64,000 nucleotides of DNA from Proteobacteria bacterium UBA7415 (GTDB taxonomy: Bacteria; Pseudomonadota; Gammaproteobacteria; Arenicellales; Arenicellaceae), in NCBI GenBank assembly GCA_002470515.1, contig DKML01000031.1, positions 248,001-312,000 of the forward strand, read 5' to 3'. A model generated the notes under the pieces. The model was not told the DNA's origin, did not search any database, and saw nothing but the letters and a program-made list of their open reading frames with translations. Position 1 is the stretch's first letter. Each line of letters opens with the position of its first letter. Of the stretch, positions 1-7,408 are shown one piece after another. Both the position numbers and the translations under genes were made by a program.

Positions 1-314
1 TGATCGCCGGACGAACATAATGTAATAAACGTTGTGAACAAAGCCGACATTCCAGACGCAGTACAGATTGCTCCTGACCCTCCTTGCAGTGCAGCTAAGC
101 GTTGTTCCAAAACCGCAACGGTAGGATTAGATATTCGGCTGTATATGTGTCCGCCCTGTTCTACGTTAAACAAAGACGATGCCGAATCTACGCTATCAAA
201 CACATAAGAGGTTGTTTGATAAATAGGCACAGCGCGCGACCCATGCTCTGATTCAGGTGCATAGCCACTGTGTAATGCAATGGTTTCGGGTTGGTAAAAA
301 GAGGATTTGCTCAT
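1..314 (-). CDS. metY: O-acetylhomoserine aminocarboxypropyltransferase (MetY), 5' part only
   Basis: The first 104 residues of a PLP-dependent Cys/Met metabolism enzyme read from an ATG at 314 and run off the left edge. The N-terminus has the family features ETIALHSGY, the SRAVPIYQTTSYVF block, YSRISNPT, and the start of the cofactor domain (LAALQGGSGA). MetY makes homocysteine or, with methanethiol, methionine from O-acetylhomoserine in the cytoplasm. It lies downstream of the DmdA-type demethylase on the same strand, after a 209-base gap, which fits methanethiol capture from DMSP. The PLP lysine and the C-terminus are outside the window. MetZ or a gamma-synthase is possible but the N-terminal block looks most like MetY. 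Confidence 0.82.
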   Translation of the reverse strand, partial: MSKSSFYQPETIALHSGYAPESEHGSRAVPIYQTTSYVFDSVDSASSLFNVEQGGHIYSRISNPTVAVLEQRLAALQGGSGAICTASGMSALFTTFITLCSSGD

Positions 315-352
315 AACGTTATTGGCTTCATGGGTTTGGGTATTCGGTCCGG

Positions 353-399
353 CTATTCAATGTCATTATGCACACGCTTTACATAAAAACACTGAATAG
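353..399 (-). promoter_or_regulatory. Inverted repeat in the metY leader
   Basis: Eleven-base arms CTATTCAATGT (353-363) and ACACTGAATAG (389-399) are complementary except for one G-T position, with 25 bases between them. The element lies about 40-85 bases before the metY start codon. It could be a regulator site or an RNA hairpin in the leader. I do not recognise a SAM riboswitch here. Confidence 0.4.
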
Positions 400-523
400 C
401 GTCTACGCTGCAGTTCTGCGCACATCAATAGAGAGGCATTATGTGCATGTTAAAAACTAGGCTTGGTGCGGATGATGCCTTAATACTACATCACCCGGTC
501 CAAAAACGTCGTTTAGGCGAGAC

Positions 524-1657
524 TTAATGTCCCTCTAAAGCCGCCTTGAATAATGACAAAGGATGGATCGAACCATCTTGACCATTGACGGTAATCACAT
601 CGTTTGCGCGGATATACGACAAATCGAACATCGCGTACATCATGTACTTCTTATAACGGAATGACCATGTTTGAGAGCGAGCCTCACCCACAACAACACC
701 GTCTACAATCAGGTCGTAGCCTCCCTGAATATTAAAGTTATCTGATACGTCAACGGGCTCATCAAACAGCACACCCATTAATTTCTTAGTTTGCTTACCC
801 GCTAACTCTCGTAAGGCGGGCAAACTCAAACTATCAACCTGCGCGTCCAAATTTAGATAGCTGTCTAAACCACATTCAAACGGCGTTTCGTGCTCGTTCA
901 TATCAGAACCATACGATAGAAGACATGCTTCAAGACGCTCTGTACCGTGCGGAGAACCGGGCCCCACATCTAGATCTTCGCCTTTTTCAAACAGCTCATC
1001 CCATAGCGCTTCACCTAATTCACCTTTGTGCAAATAGATCTCAAAACCGCCTTGATGACTCCAGCCTGACCGCGCCACATAGATTTCCTCGCCATTCCAA
1101 GACAACATCTTGCCGTGGAAGAACTTAATACTGCGCACCTCTTCACCAAACACTCTCGCACACAATTCTTCGGCTTTAGGGCCTTGTACCGCGAGCGGCG
1201 ATACATCAGGTTCGAATACGTTTACATCCATACCGTACCCTTGCGCCAACCCTTTAGCAAAAAACTTTATGTCACTGTCGGCCAGACTAATCCACCAACG
1301 GTCTTCAGCCAGCTTAATTACGATTGGGTCATTTAAAATATGGCCTTGCGCATCGCAGATTGGTGCGTACTTGCCTTGCAATAAAGCGGTCTTGCTAAGA
1401 TCTCGGGGAGTCATCAATTGAACCAGTTTAGCCGCATCAGGGCCAACGACTTCAACTTGACGCTCAGCGGCCACATCCCATACCTGTACATGCTCACATA
1501 AGTGCCAGTAGTCTTCTTCTACGGTACGGTACAAGGCAGGCAACAACATATGGTTGTAGACTGAATAGGCCTTAACACCGGCTGCTTCAACTCGGCGGGA
1601 ATAAGGGGTGGCTCGCTGGCGTTTGGTAACGCTCAATAATTTGTTTTGCAGATTCAT
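524..1657 (-). CDS. dmdA: DMSP demethylase (DmdA)-type aminomethyltransferase-fold protein
   Basis: This 377-residue protein has the GcvT/aminomethyltransferase fold and matches the DmdA type in length and N-terminal layout: RRVEAAGVKAYSVYNHMLLP, then EEDYWHLCEHVQVWDVAAER, MTPRDLS, and DRWWISLADSD. DmdA moves a methyl group from dimethylsulfoniopropionate to tetrahydrofolate, giving methylmercaptopropionate. The start is supported by GGAGGAT just before the ATG. Upstream on the same strand are an aldehyde dehydrogenase and a DmdC-type dehydrogenase, and downstream is metY, all fitting DMSP demethylation. Related GcvT-fold demethylases act on other methylated compounds such as dimethylglycine, so the substrate is inferred from similarity and context. 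Confidence 0.7.
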   Translation of the reverse strand: MNLQNKLLSVTKRQRATPYSRRVEAAGVKAYSVYNHMLLPALYRTVEEDYWHLCEHVQVWDVAAERQVEVVGPDAAKLVQLMTPRDLSKTALLQGKYAPICDAQGHILNDPIVIKLAEDRWWISLADSDIKFFAKGLAQGYGMDVNVFEPDVSPLAVQGPKAEELCARVFGEEVRSIKFFHGKMLSWNGEEIYVARSGWSHQGGFEIYLHKGELGEALWDELFEKGEDLDVGPGSPHGTERLEACLLSYGSDMNEHETPFECGLDSYLNLDAQVDSLSLPALRELAGKQTKKLMGVLFDEPVDVSDNFNIQGGYDLIVDGVVVGEARSQTWSFRYKKYMMYAMFDLSYIRANDVITVNGQDGSIHPLSLFKAALEGH

Positions 1658-1778
1658 GCATCCTCCATAAGTTTTAACCTAATCTCTACTCGTTAACTGA
1701 ACTCTTATTGGTTCTAGATGCAGTGTTTTGAATTAGGGTTATCGAATTCGTCCATAGACGTTTGTGGTGTGTATTTAG

Positions 1779-3203
1779 CTAAGCTATAGAGAAACCTCCA
1801 AGCTTAGTTTCTAAATATTCTTGCAGGCCTTCTCGTGCACCTTCACGCCCTAAACCGCTTTCGTTCATGCCACCAAATGGGGCGGCCGCACTGGTTGGGT
1901 TAATGTCGTTGATGCCGATAATGCCAAAATTAAGTGCTTCGAACGCACGCATCGCGGTCGATAGGTTTTGTGTATAGACGTACGCTGCTAGTCCGTAATT
2001 AGTGTCGTTTGCTCGTTCTATAACTTCGTCATACGTATCAAACGGTATGATTGCGGCAACAGGTCCAAAGGTCTCTTCGCGATAAATCAGCATGTCTTCA
2101 TCCACTGAGCTAAGGACAGTTGGCGCATAAAAGTGACCATTAGATAGATCACCTTGGTTCAATCGTTGACCACCACAATGCAGCGCAGCGCCCTTATCAA
2201 CAGCATCGTTTACTTGCCGTTCGACTTTTGCTACTGCTGCCTCGTTAACTAAAGGGCCGATGCTGTTTGCTGGGTCTAGCCCATTGCCGGCATTCATTGC
2301 ATTTACGCGAGCAACCAATGTGTGGATAAATGGTTCGAGTATTTTGCGCTGTACAAAAATCCTATTTGGGCTAATACAAGCTTGCCCCGTATTTAAAAAT
2401 TTGACCAGCGATGCGCCTTTCGCCGCATGAACCGGATCTGCATCATCAAACACAATAAATGGAGCGTGTCCGCCTAACTCCATGGACACTCGTTTAACTT
2501 GAGCGGCCGCCTGTTGGGCTATTTTGCGACCTACCGCGGTGGAGCCCGTGAAGGTGATTTTTTTAACTTTAGGGTTAGTACAAAATTCATGTCCAATGTC
2601 AGTCGGATCACTAACCGTTATTAAATTAGCGACCCCGGCGGGAAGCCCAGCTTGCTCGAGAATCTCGAATACAGCCTTTGCGCACAATGGAGTTGCTTCA
2701 GCGGGTTTGAGTACCACTGTGCAGCCCGCCGCTAAAGCTGGCGCTAGCTTGCGAGTAAGCATCGAGATAGGATAGTTCCATGGGGTGATGGCGGCGACTA
2801 CTCCTACGGGCTGGTAGCGCACGATAAAGCGTTGATCTGCTCGGGCTGACGGAATAGTTTCGCCGTAGACCCGCTTAGATTCTTCGGCAAACCACAATAG
2901 AAAATCGGCGGCGTACTGAACTTCGTTCAAGGCAGCTTTAAGTGGCTTGCCTTGTTCGCGAGTCATCAGTTCAGCTAATGACTGCTTAGATGCAATCATT
3001 AGTTGGTGTGCTTTGAGTAAAATAGCGGCGCGTTGATATGCCGTTGATGCAGACCAATCTGGCAATGCTGTGGCCGCTGCCTCAATAGCATCGACCGCAT
3101 GACTGCGGTCTCCTTCGGCCATTTGGCCGATTACTTCGCCAGTCGCGGGATTAGTAACAGCAAACGTATTTTGCGTGGTAATCCAACGACCGTTGATAAA
3201 CAT
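1779..3203 (-). CDS. NAD(P)-dependent aldehyde dehydrogenase, succinate-semialdehyde dehydrogenase type
   Basis: A full-length 474-residue ALDH. Visible motifs are TPWNYP (N143), the cofactor block FTGSTAVG (219-226), MELGGH (E242), and NTGQACISPNR with the nucleophile C276. It resembles the GabD group. It starts 27 bases after the DmdC-type acyl-CoA dehydrogenase, so the two are probably co-transcribed. In DMSP demethylation the last steps release acetaldehyde and methanethiol, so this enzyme could oxidise acetaldehyde or a related short semialdehyde. That role is inferred from position only; the sequence alone suggests succinate semialdehyde or a similar aldehyde. Confidence 0.85.
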   Translation of the reverse strand: MFINGRWITTQNTFAVTNPATGEVIGQMAEGDRSHAVDAIEAAATALPDWSASTAYQRAAILLKAHQLMIASKQSLAELMTREQGKPLKAALNEVQYAADFLLWFAEESKRVYGETIPSARADQRFIVRYQPVGVVAAITPWNYPISMLTRKLAPALAAGCTVVLKPAEATPLCAKAVFEILEQAGLPAGVANLITVSDPTDIGHEFCTNPKVKKITFTGSTAVGRKIAQQAAAQVKRVSMELGGHAPFIVFDDADPVHAAKGASLVKFLNTGQACISPNRIFVQRKILEPFIHTLVARVNAMNAGNGLDPANSIGPLVNEAAVAKVERQVNDAVDKGAALHCGGQRLNQGDLSNGHFYAPTVLSSVDEDMLIYREETFGPVAAIIPFDTYDEVIERANDTNYGLAAYVYTQNLSTAMRAFEALNFGIIGINDINPTSAAAPFGGMNESGLGREGAREGLQEYLETKLGGFSIA

Positions 3204-3230
3204 GCTAATCCCTAGACCCTAGATCTTACG

Positions 3231-5012
3231 TCAGAACGCACTGGCTTCTAGCGTCATGATGCTGGCACTTCCCGCGTGTTGCATTTCGGCAAAAGCCAAG
3301 TAGCGAGGTAAAACATTGTTTATATAAAAATCGGCTGTGGCCAACTTTTGCTCGTAAAACGGATGGGTAGAATCCGACTTTCGTTGTTCAGCAACGGTTG
3401 CGCCATGCAACATCTGCCATGCGCCACACACGTAGCCCATGAACATCATATAGTTATAACTCACACTGCCGGCGTAGTTTTCGTCTTCCTGTGATTTGGC
3501 CAGCAGATCAACTTTAGCTTGTTCGAGCGCATCAATCGCCTTTGCAACTTTGGCTGCATTCGCCTGCAAGTGCTCGCTACCTTGCTGAGCAGCGACAACA
3601 ACATCACGCATATCAGCCAAAAGCGCATCCATAGCACGACCACCGTCAAACTGAGTCTTACGGCCGACTAAATCAGCGGCTTGAATACCATTAGTACCTT
3701 CGTAAATAGGCAGAATTCGAGCATCACGATAGTGCTGAGCTGCGCCTGTCTCTTCGATAAAACCCATTCCACCATGCACTTGAACACCAAGAGATGTGAT
3801 CTCTTGTGCTATTTCTGTAGTCCAGCCTTTAACAATAGGTGTTAACAGTGCAGAGCGATCAGAATGCTTAGCACTTAGTTCTTCATCAATCGCCTTATTG
3901 CGAAAATCAACACTACTGCATGCGACGTAGGCTAGAGCACGTGACGCTTCGGTCATGGAGCGCATAGTCAACAACATCCGGCGCACATCGGGGTGGTGAA
4001 TAATCGCTCCGAAGTCTTCCTTACCCGGCGCAATACCTTGAACTCGATCGTTCGCGTAATCGCGCGCCAGTTGATATGCACGTTCCGAGATTGCAACGCC
4101 CTGCAATCCAACAGTCAAGCGAGCATTGTTCATCATTTTGAACATGCACGATAAGCCTTGGTGCTCTTCACCGACTAAATAGCCGATGGCACCTTCGTCC
4201 TCACCAAAGCTCATTACACATGTTGGACTAGCGTGCGCGCCTAGCTTATGCTCAGTCGATACTACTTTGACATCATTACGCTCACCTAAACTACCGTCCG
4301 CATTGACCAGAAATTTAGGCACTAAAAATAAAGAAATTCCTTTGACGCCCTCAGGAGCATCTGGGAGTCGAGCCAACACAAGATGAATGATGTTATCCAC
4401 CATGTCGTGCTCTCCCCACGTAATATAAATTTTCTGGCCCTTAATACGATAGTAATCGTTCTCGCGCTCAGCTTTGGATTTGAGCGTGGCCATATCCGAA
4501 CCTGACTGAGGTTCAGTAAGGTTCATAGTGCCTGTCCATGTCCCCGCTACCATGTTGGGCAGATACTTTTCTTTGAGCTCTTCGCTGGCACTAGACTCAA
4601 TGGCTTCAATGGCGCCTTGAGTTAGCAATGGGCATAAACCCCAAGCCATGTTCGATGCGTGCCACATTTCTTGAACGGGTATCGTCAATGCAAACGGTAG
4701 GCCCTGGCCACCATGCTCTGGATCAAACTGAAGCGACCCCCAGCCCGCTTCAGCGTATTGCTGATAGGCTGCCTTAAATCCCTTTGGAGTTTTAACTTCG
4801 GCATCACCATGGACGTGAACGCCGGTTTGATCACCCACCCAGTTCAGTGGAGAAAGAACATTGGACGCCAGCTTATTGGCCTCGTCGAGGATGCTCTCTG
4901 CAAGTTCTATAGAAAAATCTTCATGACCTGGAAGAGCAGCTAATCCAGTAACGTCAACATGCTCTGCGAGCACAAAATTCATATCATCGAGAGGTGCTTG
5001 ATATTCGGCCAT
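3231..5012 (-). CDS. Acyl-CoA dehydrogenase, 3-methylmercaptopropionyl-CoA dehydrogenase (DmdC)-like
   Basis: At 593 residues this belongs to the long acyl-CoA dehydrogenase group that includes DmdC, not the ~380-residue short group. It shows TGTMNLTEPQSGSDM (160-174), IKGQKIYITWGEHD (190-203), QVHGGMGFIEETGAAQHYRD (411-430) and the catalytic-base motif YEGTNGIQ with E438. DmdC oxidises methylmercaptopropionyl-CoA to methylthioacryloyl-CoA using FAD. It is the first gene of the minus-strand run leading to dmdA and metY, and an inverted repeat lies in its upstream region. A general fatty acyl-CoA or aromatic acyl-CoA dehydrogenase is the alternative. Confidence 0.75.
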   Translation of the reverse strand: MAEYQAPLDDMNFVLAEHVDVTGLAALPGHEDFSIELAESILDEANKLASNVLSPLNWVGDQTGVHVHGDAEVKTPKGFKAAYQQYAEAGWGSLQFDPEHGGQGLPFALTIPVQEMWHASNMAWGLCPLLTQGAIEAIESSASEELKEKYLPNMVAGTWTGTMNLTEPQSGSDMATLKSKAERENDYYRIKGQKIYITWGEHDMVDNIIHLVLARLPDAPEGVKGISLFLVPKFLVNADGSLGERNDVKVVSTEHKLGAHASPTCVMSFGEDEGAIGYLVGEEHQGLSCMFKMMNNARLTVGLQGVAISERAYQLARDYANDRVQGIAPGKEDFGAIIHHPDVRRMLLTMRSMTEASRALAYVACSSVDFRNKAIDEELSAKHSDRSALLTPIVKGWTTEIAQEITSLGVQVHGGMGFIEETGAAQHYRDARILPIYEGTNGIQAADLVGRKTQFDGGRAMDALLADMRDVVVAAQQGSEHLQANAAKVAKAIDALEQAKVDLLAKSQEDENYAGSVSYNYMMFMGYVCGAWQMLHGATVAEQRKSDSTHPFYEQKLATADFYINNVLPRYLAFAEMQHAGSASIMTLEASAF

Positions 5013-5036
5013 AATGATTCCTTGTTAACTTGTCTG

Positions 5037-5135
5037 TAACTAGTGCTTTAACTAGTGCGGTTTTGTGAGAGTCATAGTGTAATCGTTTTTATGTGCAAAT
5101 TTTGCCGAGCCAATTGGTTTAGCTCTGATTTGCAC
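5037..5135 (-). promoter_or_regulatory. Direct and inverted repeats upstream of the DmdC-type gene
   Basis: Two copies of TAACTAGTGC (5037-5046 and 5049-5058) sit 12 bases apart. Beyond them is a nested inverted repeat: GTGCAAAT (5093-5100) pairs with ATTTGCAC (5128-5135), and GAGC (5107-5110) pairs with GCTC (5122-5125). All lie within 125 bases upstream of the start codon at 5012, where a promoter and operator are expected. The binding protein is unknown. Confidence 0.4.
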
Positions 5136-5251
5136 AAATTTGGGGCATAAACCCCGCTTATACCGATCTACACCTATCTTAGAATCAACATGCATTTGGC
5201 ACAGCTAATAGGCCAAATAATATGCAATCCAAAGACTTAAACACTATTACA

Positions 5252-6820
5252 TTATTCGATAATAGCGAGTAAGCGGCACAATTCGATGCTTGGATGCGAC
5301 ACAGCCTGAACGTTTTTACCTAAAGATATTGCCAATCGTTGGTCCTCACTGAACTCCGGCCATTGGGCTAACTCCTCGGTTTGAGGCGTACCTTGGGCCA
5401 CAAAAGCGGACCAATACTGAGCTATCTCGTTGGTAAGCTGAAGATCCTCAGCGTCTGTCGGCAACCAATCGTCATGGGTGTTAAAGATGTACGGTATCTC
5501 AGCACCGTGATAAGCGCCCATCTTGCTTGCCAATTCTCCTGTCCGCACTTTATTAAAATCATAAACCCAAGCACGCGAGCCATTGCTATTAATCTGCTCA
5601 GCCAACTTAAGCGTTGGGCAACCAAACTGAACCGCTGTAATCAAGCGGTCCACTTGCTCCAGCTCTGTAGAACCGTCGTTCAACACCGCTTTTATAGCGG
5701 CGACTGTCTCTTTATCACTTGGATTTTCGTCTATCCACTGCTGCACCGTTTGATCAGGACTCAGGTAGACCAAATATTCGTTAGTGTTAGAGCCCAGGAT
5801 CACATCAACATTGTGGAGTTTTCTGGCCTTGGCTACTTCGCGTAAACTAACGGGCACAACTGGGTCGCCAACCGACGGGCCAAAGCCGAGTTCGGCAAAT
5901 GCGATGTCAGCGGCTAACGCTAATTCTTGCGCGTCAATCTTTCTTAATTGCTCTAAGCTAGCGTTTTCATCACCCAACACCTCTATCGACAGCGCTTTGA
6001 TTTGATGTTCAACCTCTTTACGCTCGGGCATCGACACAATAGACCAACCGCCACTCTGAACAACCGCGCGATGAAAAAGCCCTTTTGCCATTGGCGAGCC
6101 AAGTAAAACTGCAATATTGTCTGCGCCAGCGGACTCACCAGCTAACGTTACGCGCGCTGGATCTCCCCCTACCGCCGCTATATTGTCTTGTACCCACTGT
6201 AGGGCGGCAATTTGATCGAGCAATGCGAAATTTACATACTCTGAATCAGCGTGTGGAAAAAAACCAAATACGCCTACGCGATACGGTATCGATACTACGA
6301 CCATGTCGCGTTCAGCCATTTTACGACCAATGTAATTTGGCTCGTATGACCAACCCGCTTTATTACTTCCGCCGTGCATATAAATATATACCGGTAATTT
6401 TTCTGCGTCTTTGTTTGAGGTTTTAGGTGCCCACACATTTAAATATAGACAGTCTTCGCTAAATTCAGGGGACGCGAACGTTTCGGGATCACCGCCAAAA
6501 TCTTCAATAACCCCTTTGTACCACTTAACAATGCGATCGGCTTGCATGCAGGCTGGCGCAAATTGTTTAACTTCGATTACCGATTCGCTTGGCGTATAAG
6601 GTTGTGTAGGCTGCCAGCGTAATTCACCTATGGGAGGGGCGGCAAACGGAATACCCAAATACTCATTAATCTGATCGTCACTCGAACTATTGCCGTTGTA
6701 AACCGTATCGTTAACACTAAAGCTGGCGTCATTAGTGGTCTCAGCGTTAGCGAGAACGCTCGGCGAATTCATTAGCATTGCCGTTGCAAGCACGAAAAAC
6801 GTATAGAAAGTTTTATTCAT
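5252..6820 (-). CDS. Secreted type B carboxylesterase
   Basis: A 522-residue alpha/beta hydrolase of the carboxylesterase/cholinesterase type. I chose the ATG at 6820 because an AGAGGGA ribosome site precedes it and a signal peptide (MNKTFYTFFVLATAM, hydrophobic, ending near ANA) follows directly. Family motifs are SEDCLYLNVW (121-130), the oxyanion HGG (149-151) and GESAG with nucleophile S230; a later GAYHGAEIPY supplies the likely catalytic His. It probably hydrolyses carboxylic esters in the periplasm or outside the cell. It is followed upstream by a thioesterase gene on the same strand. The substrate cannot be told from sequence. Confidence 0.85.
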   Translation of the reverse strand: MNKTFYTFFVLATAMLMNSPSVLANAETTNDASFSVNDTVYNGNSSSDDQINEYLGIPFAAPPIGELRWQPTQPYTPSESVIEVKQFAPACMQADRIVKWYKGVIEDFGGDPETFASPEFSEDCLYLNVWAPKTSNKDAEKLPVYIYMHGGSNKAGWSYEPNYIGRKMAERDMVVVSIPYRVGVFGFFPHADSEYVNFALLDQIAALQWVQDNIAAVGGDPARVTLAGESAGADNIAVLLGSPMAKGLFHRAVVQSGGWSIVSMPERKEVEHQIKALSIEVLGDENASLEQLRKIDAQELALAADIAFAELGFGPSVGDPVVPVSLREVAKARKLHNVDVILGSNTNEYLVYLSPDQTVQQWIDENPSDKETVAAIKAVLNDGSTELEQVDRLITAVQFGCPTLKLAEQINSNGSRAWVYDFNKVRTGELASKMGAYHGAEIPYIFNTHDDWLPTDAEDLQLTNEIAQYWSAFVAQGTPQTEELAQWPEFSEDQRLAISLGKNVQAVSHPSIELCRLLAIIE

Positions 6821-6845
6821 AAAATCCCTCTGATTACTAAATCTT

Positions 6846-7313
6846 TCAGTCTTCATCCACGGCCCAGTTAAGAGCCTCTAAACGACTATGCGTCGCAATT
6901 TCGGCGGGCATATCCGCCATGGTTAATTCCGCTTCGCACGCCACCCGGCCATCGGGCAAATAGATTTTGCCTTGGGCTTTCGCGATACGGCTCTTAAGTC
7001 TAAGCAGTTTTCCTTCGGCTTTAACTTTTGTGCCAACCAATACCGGTAGTCTAAACTGCACCTGCATATTTACCGTCATCATAAAGCGGTGGTGGTCGCC
7101 CGCCATAATAGACCGACCGACTACCTCATCTAAAATGGCCGTCAAAATTCCGCCATGAGCGATCTCTGGATATCCTTGGCAATGCTCTGGAATGACCACT
7201 TCGCTAACTACCGTATCAATCTCGTTGTCGTGAAAGCTCATCTTCAGCCCGGCAGGATTACTTCTTCCGCATACAAAGCACATTTCAGCGTTGGGTTGTT
7301 TTCGCATTTTCAT
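6846..7313 (-). CDS. PaaI-type hotdog thioesterase
   Basis: A 155-residue hotdog-fold protein with an N-terminal CFVCGRSNPAGL segment and the helix motif HGGILTAILDEV (74-85), both typical of PaaI-family acyl-CoA thioesterases. Such enzymes hydrolyse medium-chain, aromatic or blocked acyl-CoA to free CoA in the cytoplasm. The gene ends 25 bases before the carboxylesterase start on the same strand. It may recycle CoA from dead-end intermediates of the acyl-CoA pathways encoded nearby, but this is inference. Confidence 0.8.
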   Translation of the reverse strand: MKMRKQPNAEMCFVCGRSNPAGLKMSFHDNEIDTVVSEVVIPEHCQGYPEIAHGGILTAILDEVVGRSIMAGDHHRFMMTVNMQVQFRLPVLVGTKVKAEGKLLRLKSRIAKAQGKIYLPDGRVACEAELTMADMPAEIATHSRLEALNWAVDED

Positions 7314-7408
7314 ATCTCAAGTAATATCTTGCCCTAATACTCAGCACAGCATCGCAGATGTTTGTGAATCAGGTCACCACAATTGGTTAACAATTGATCA
7401 ACCATCGC

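Noticed and set aside
315..523. SAM riboswitch before metY
   Set aside because: No conserved SAM riboswitch core was visible; only a simple inverted repeat.
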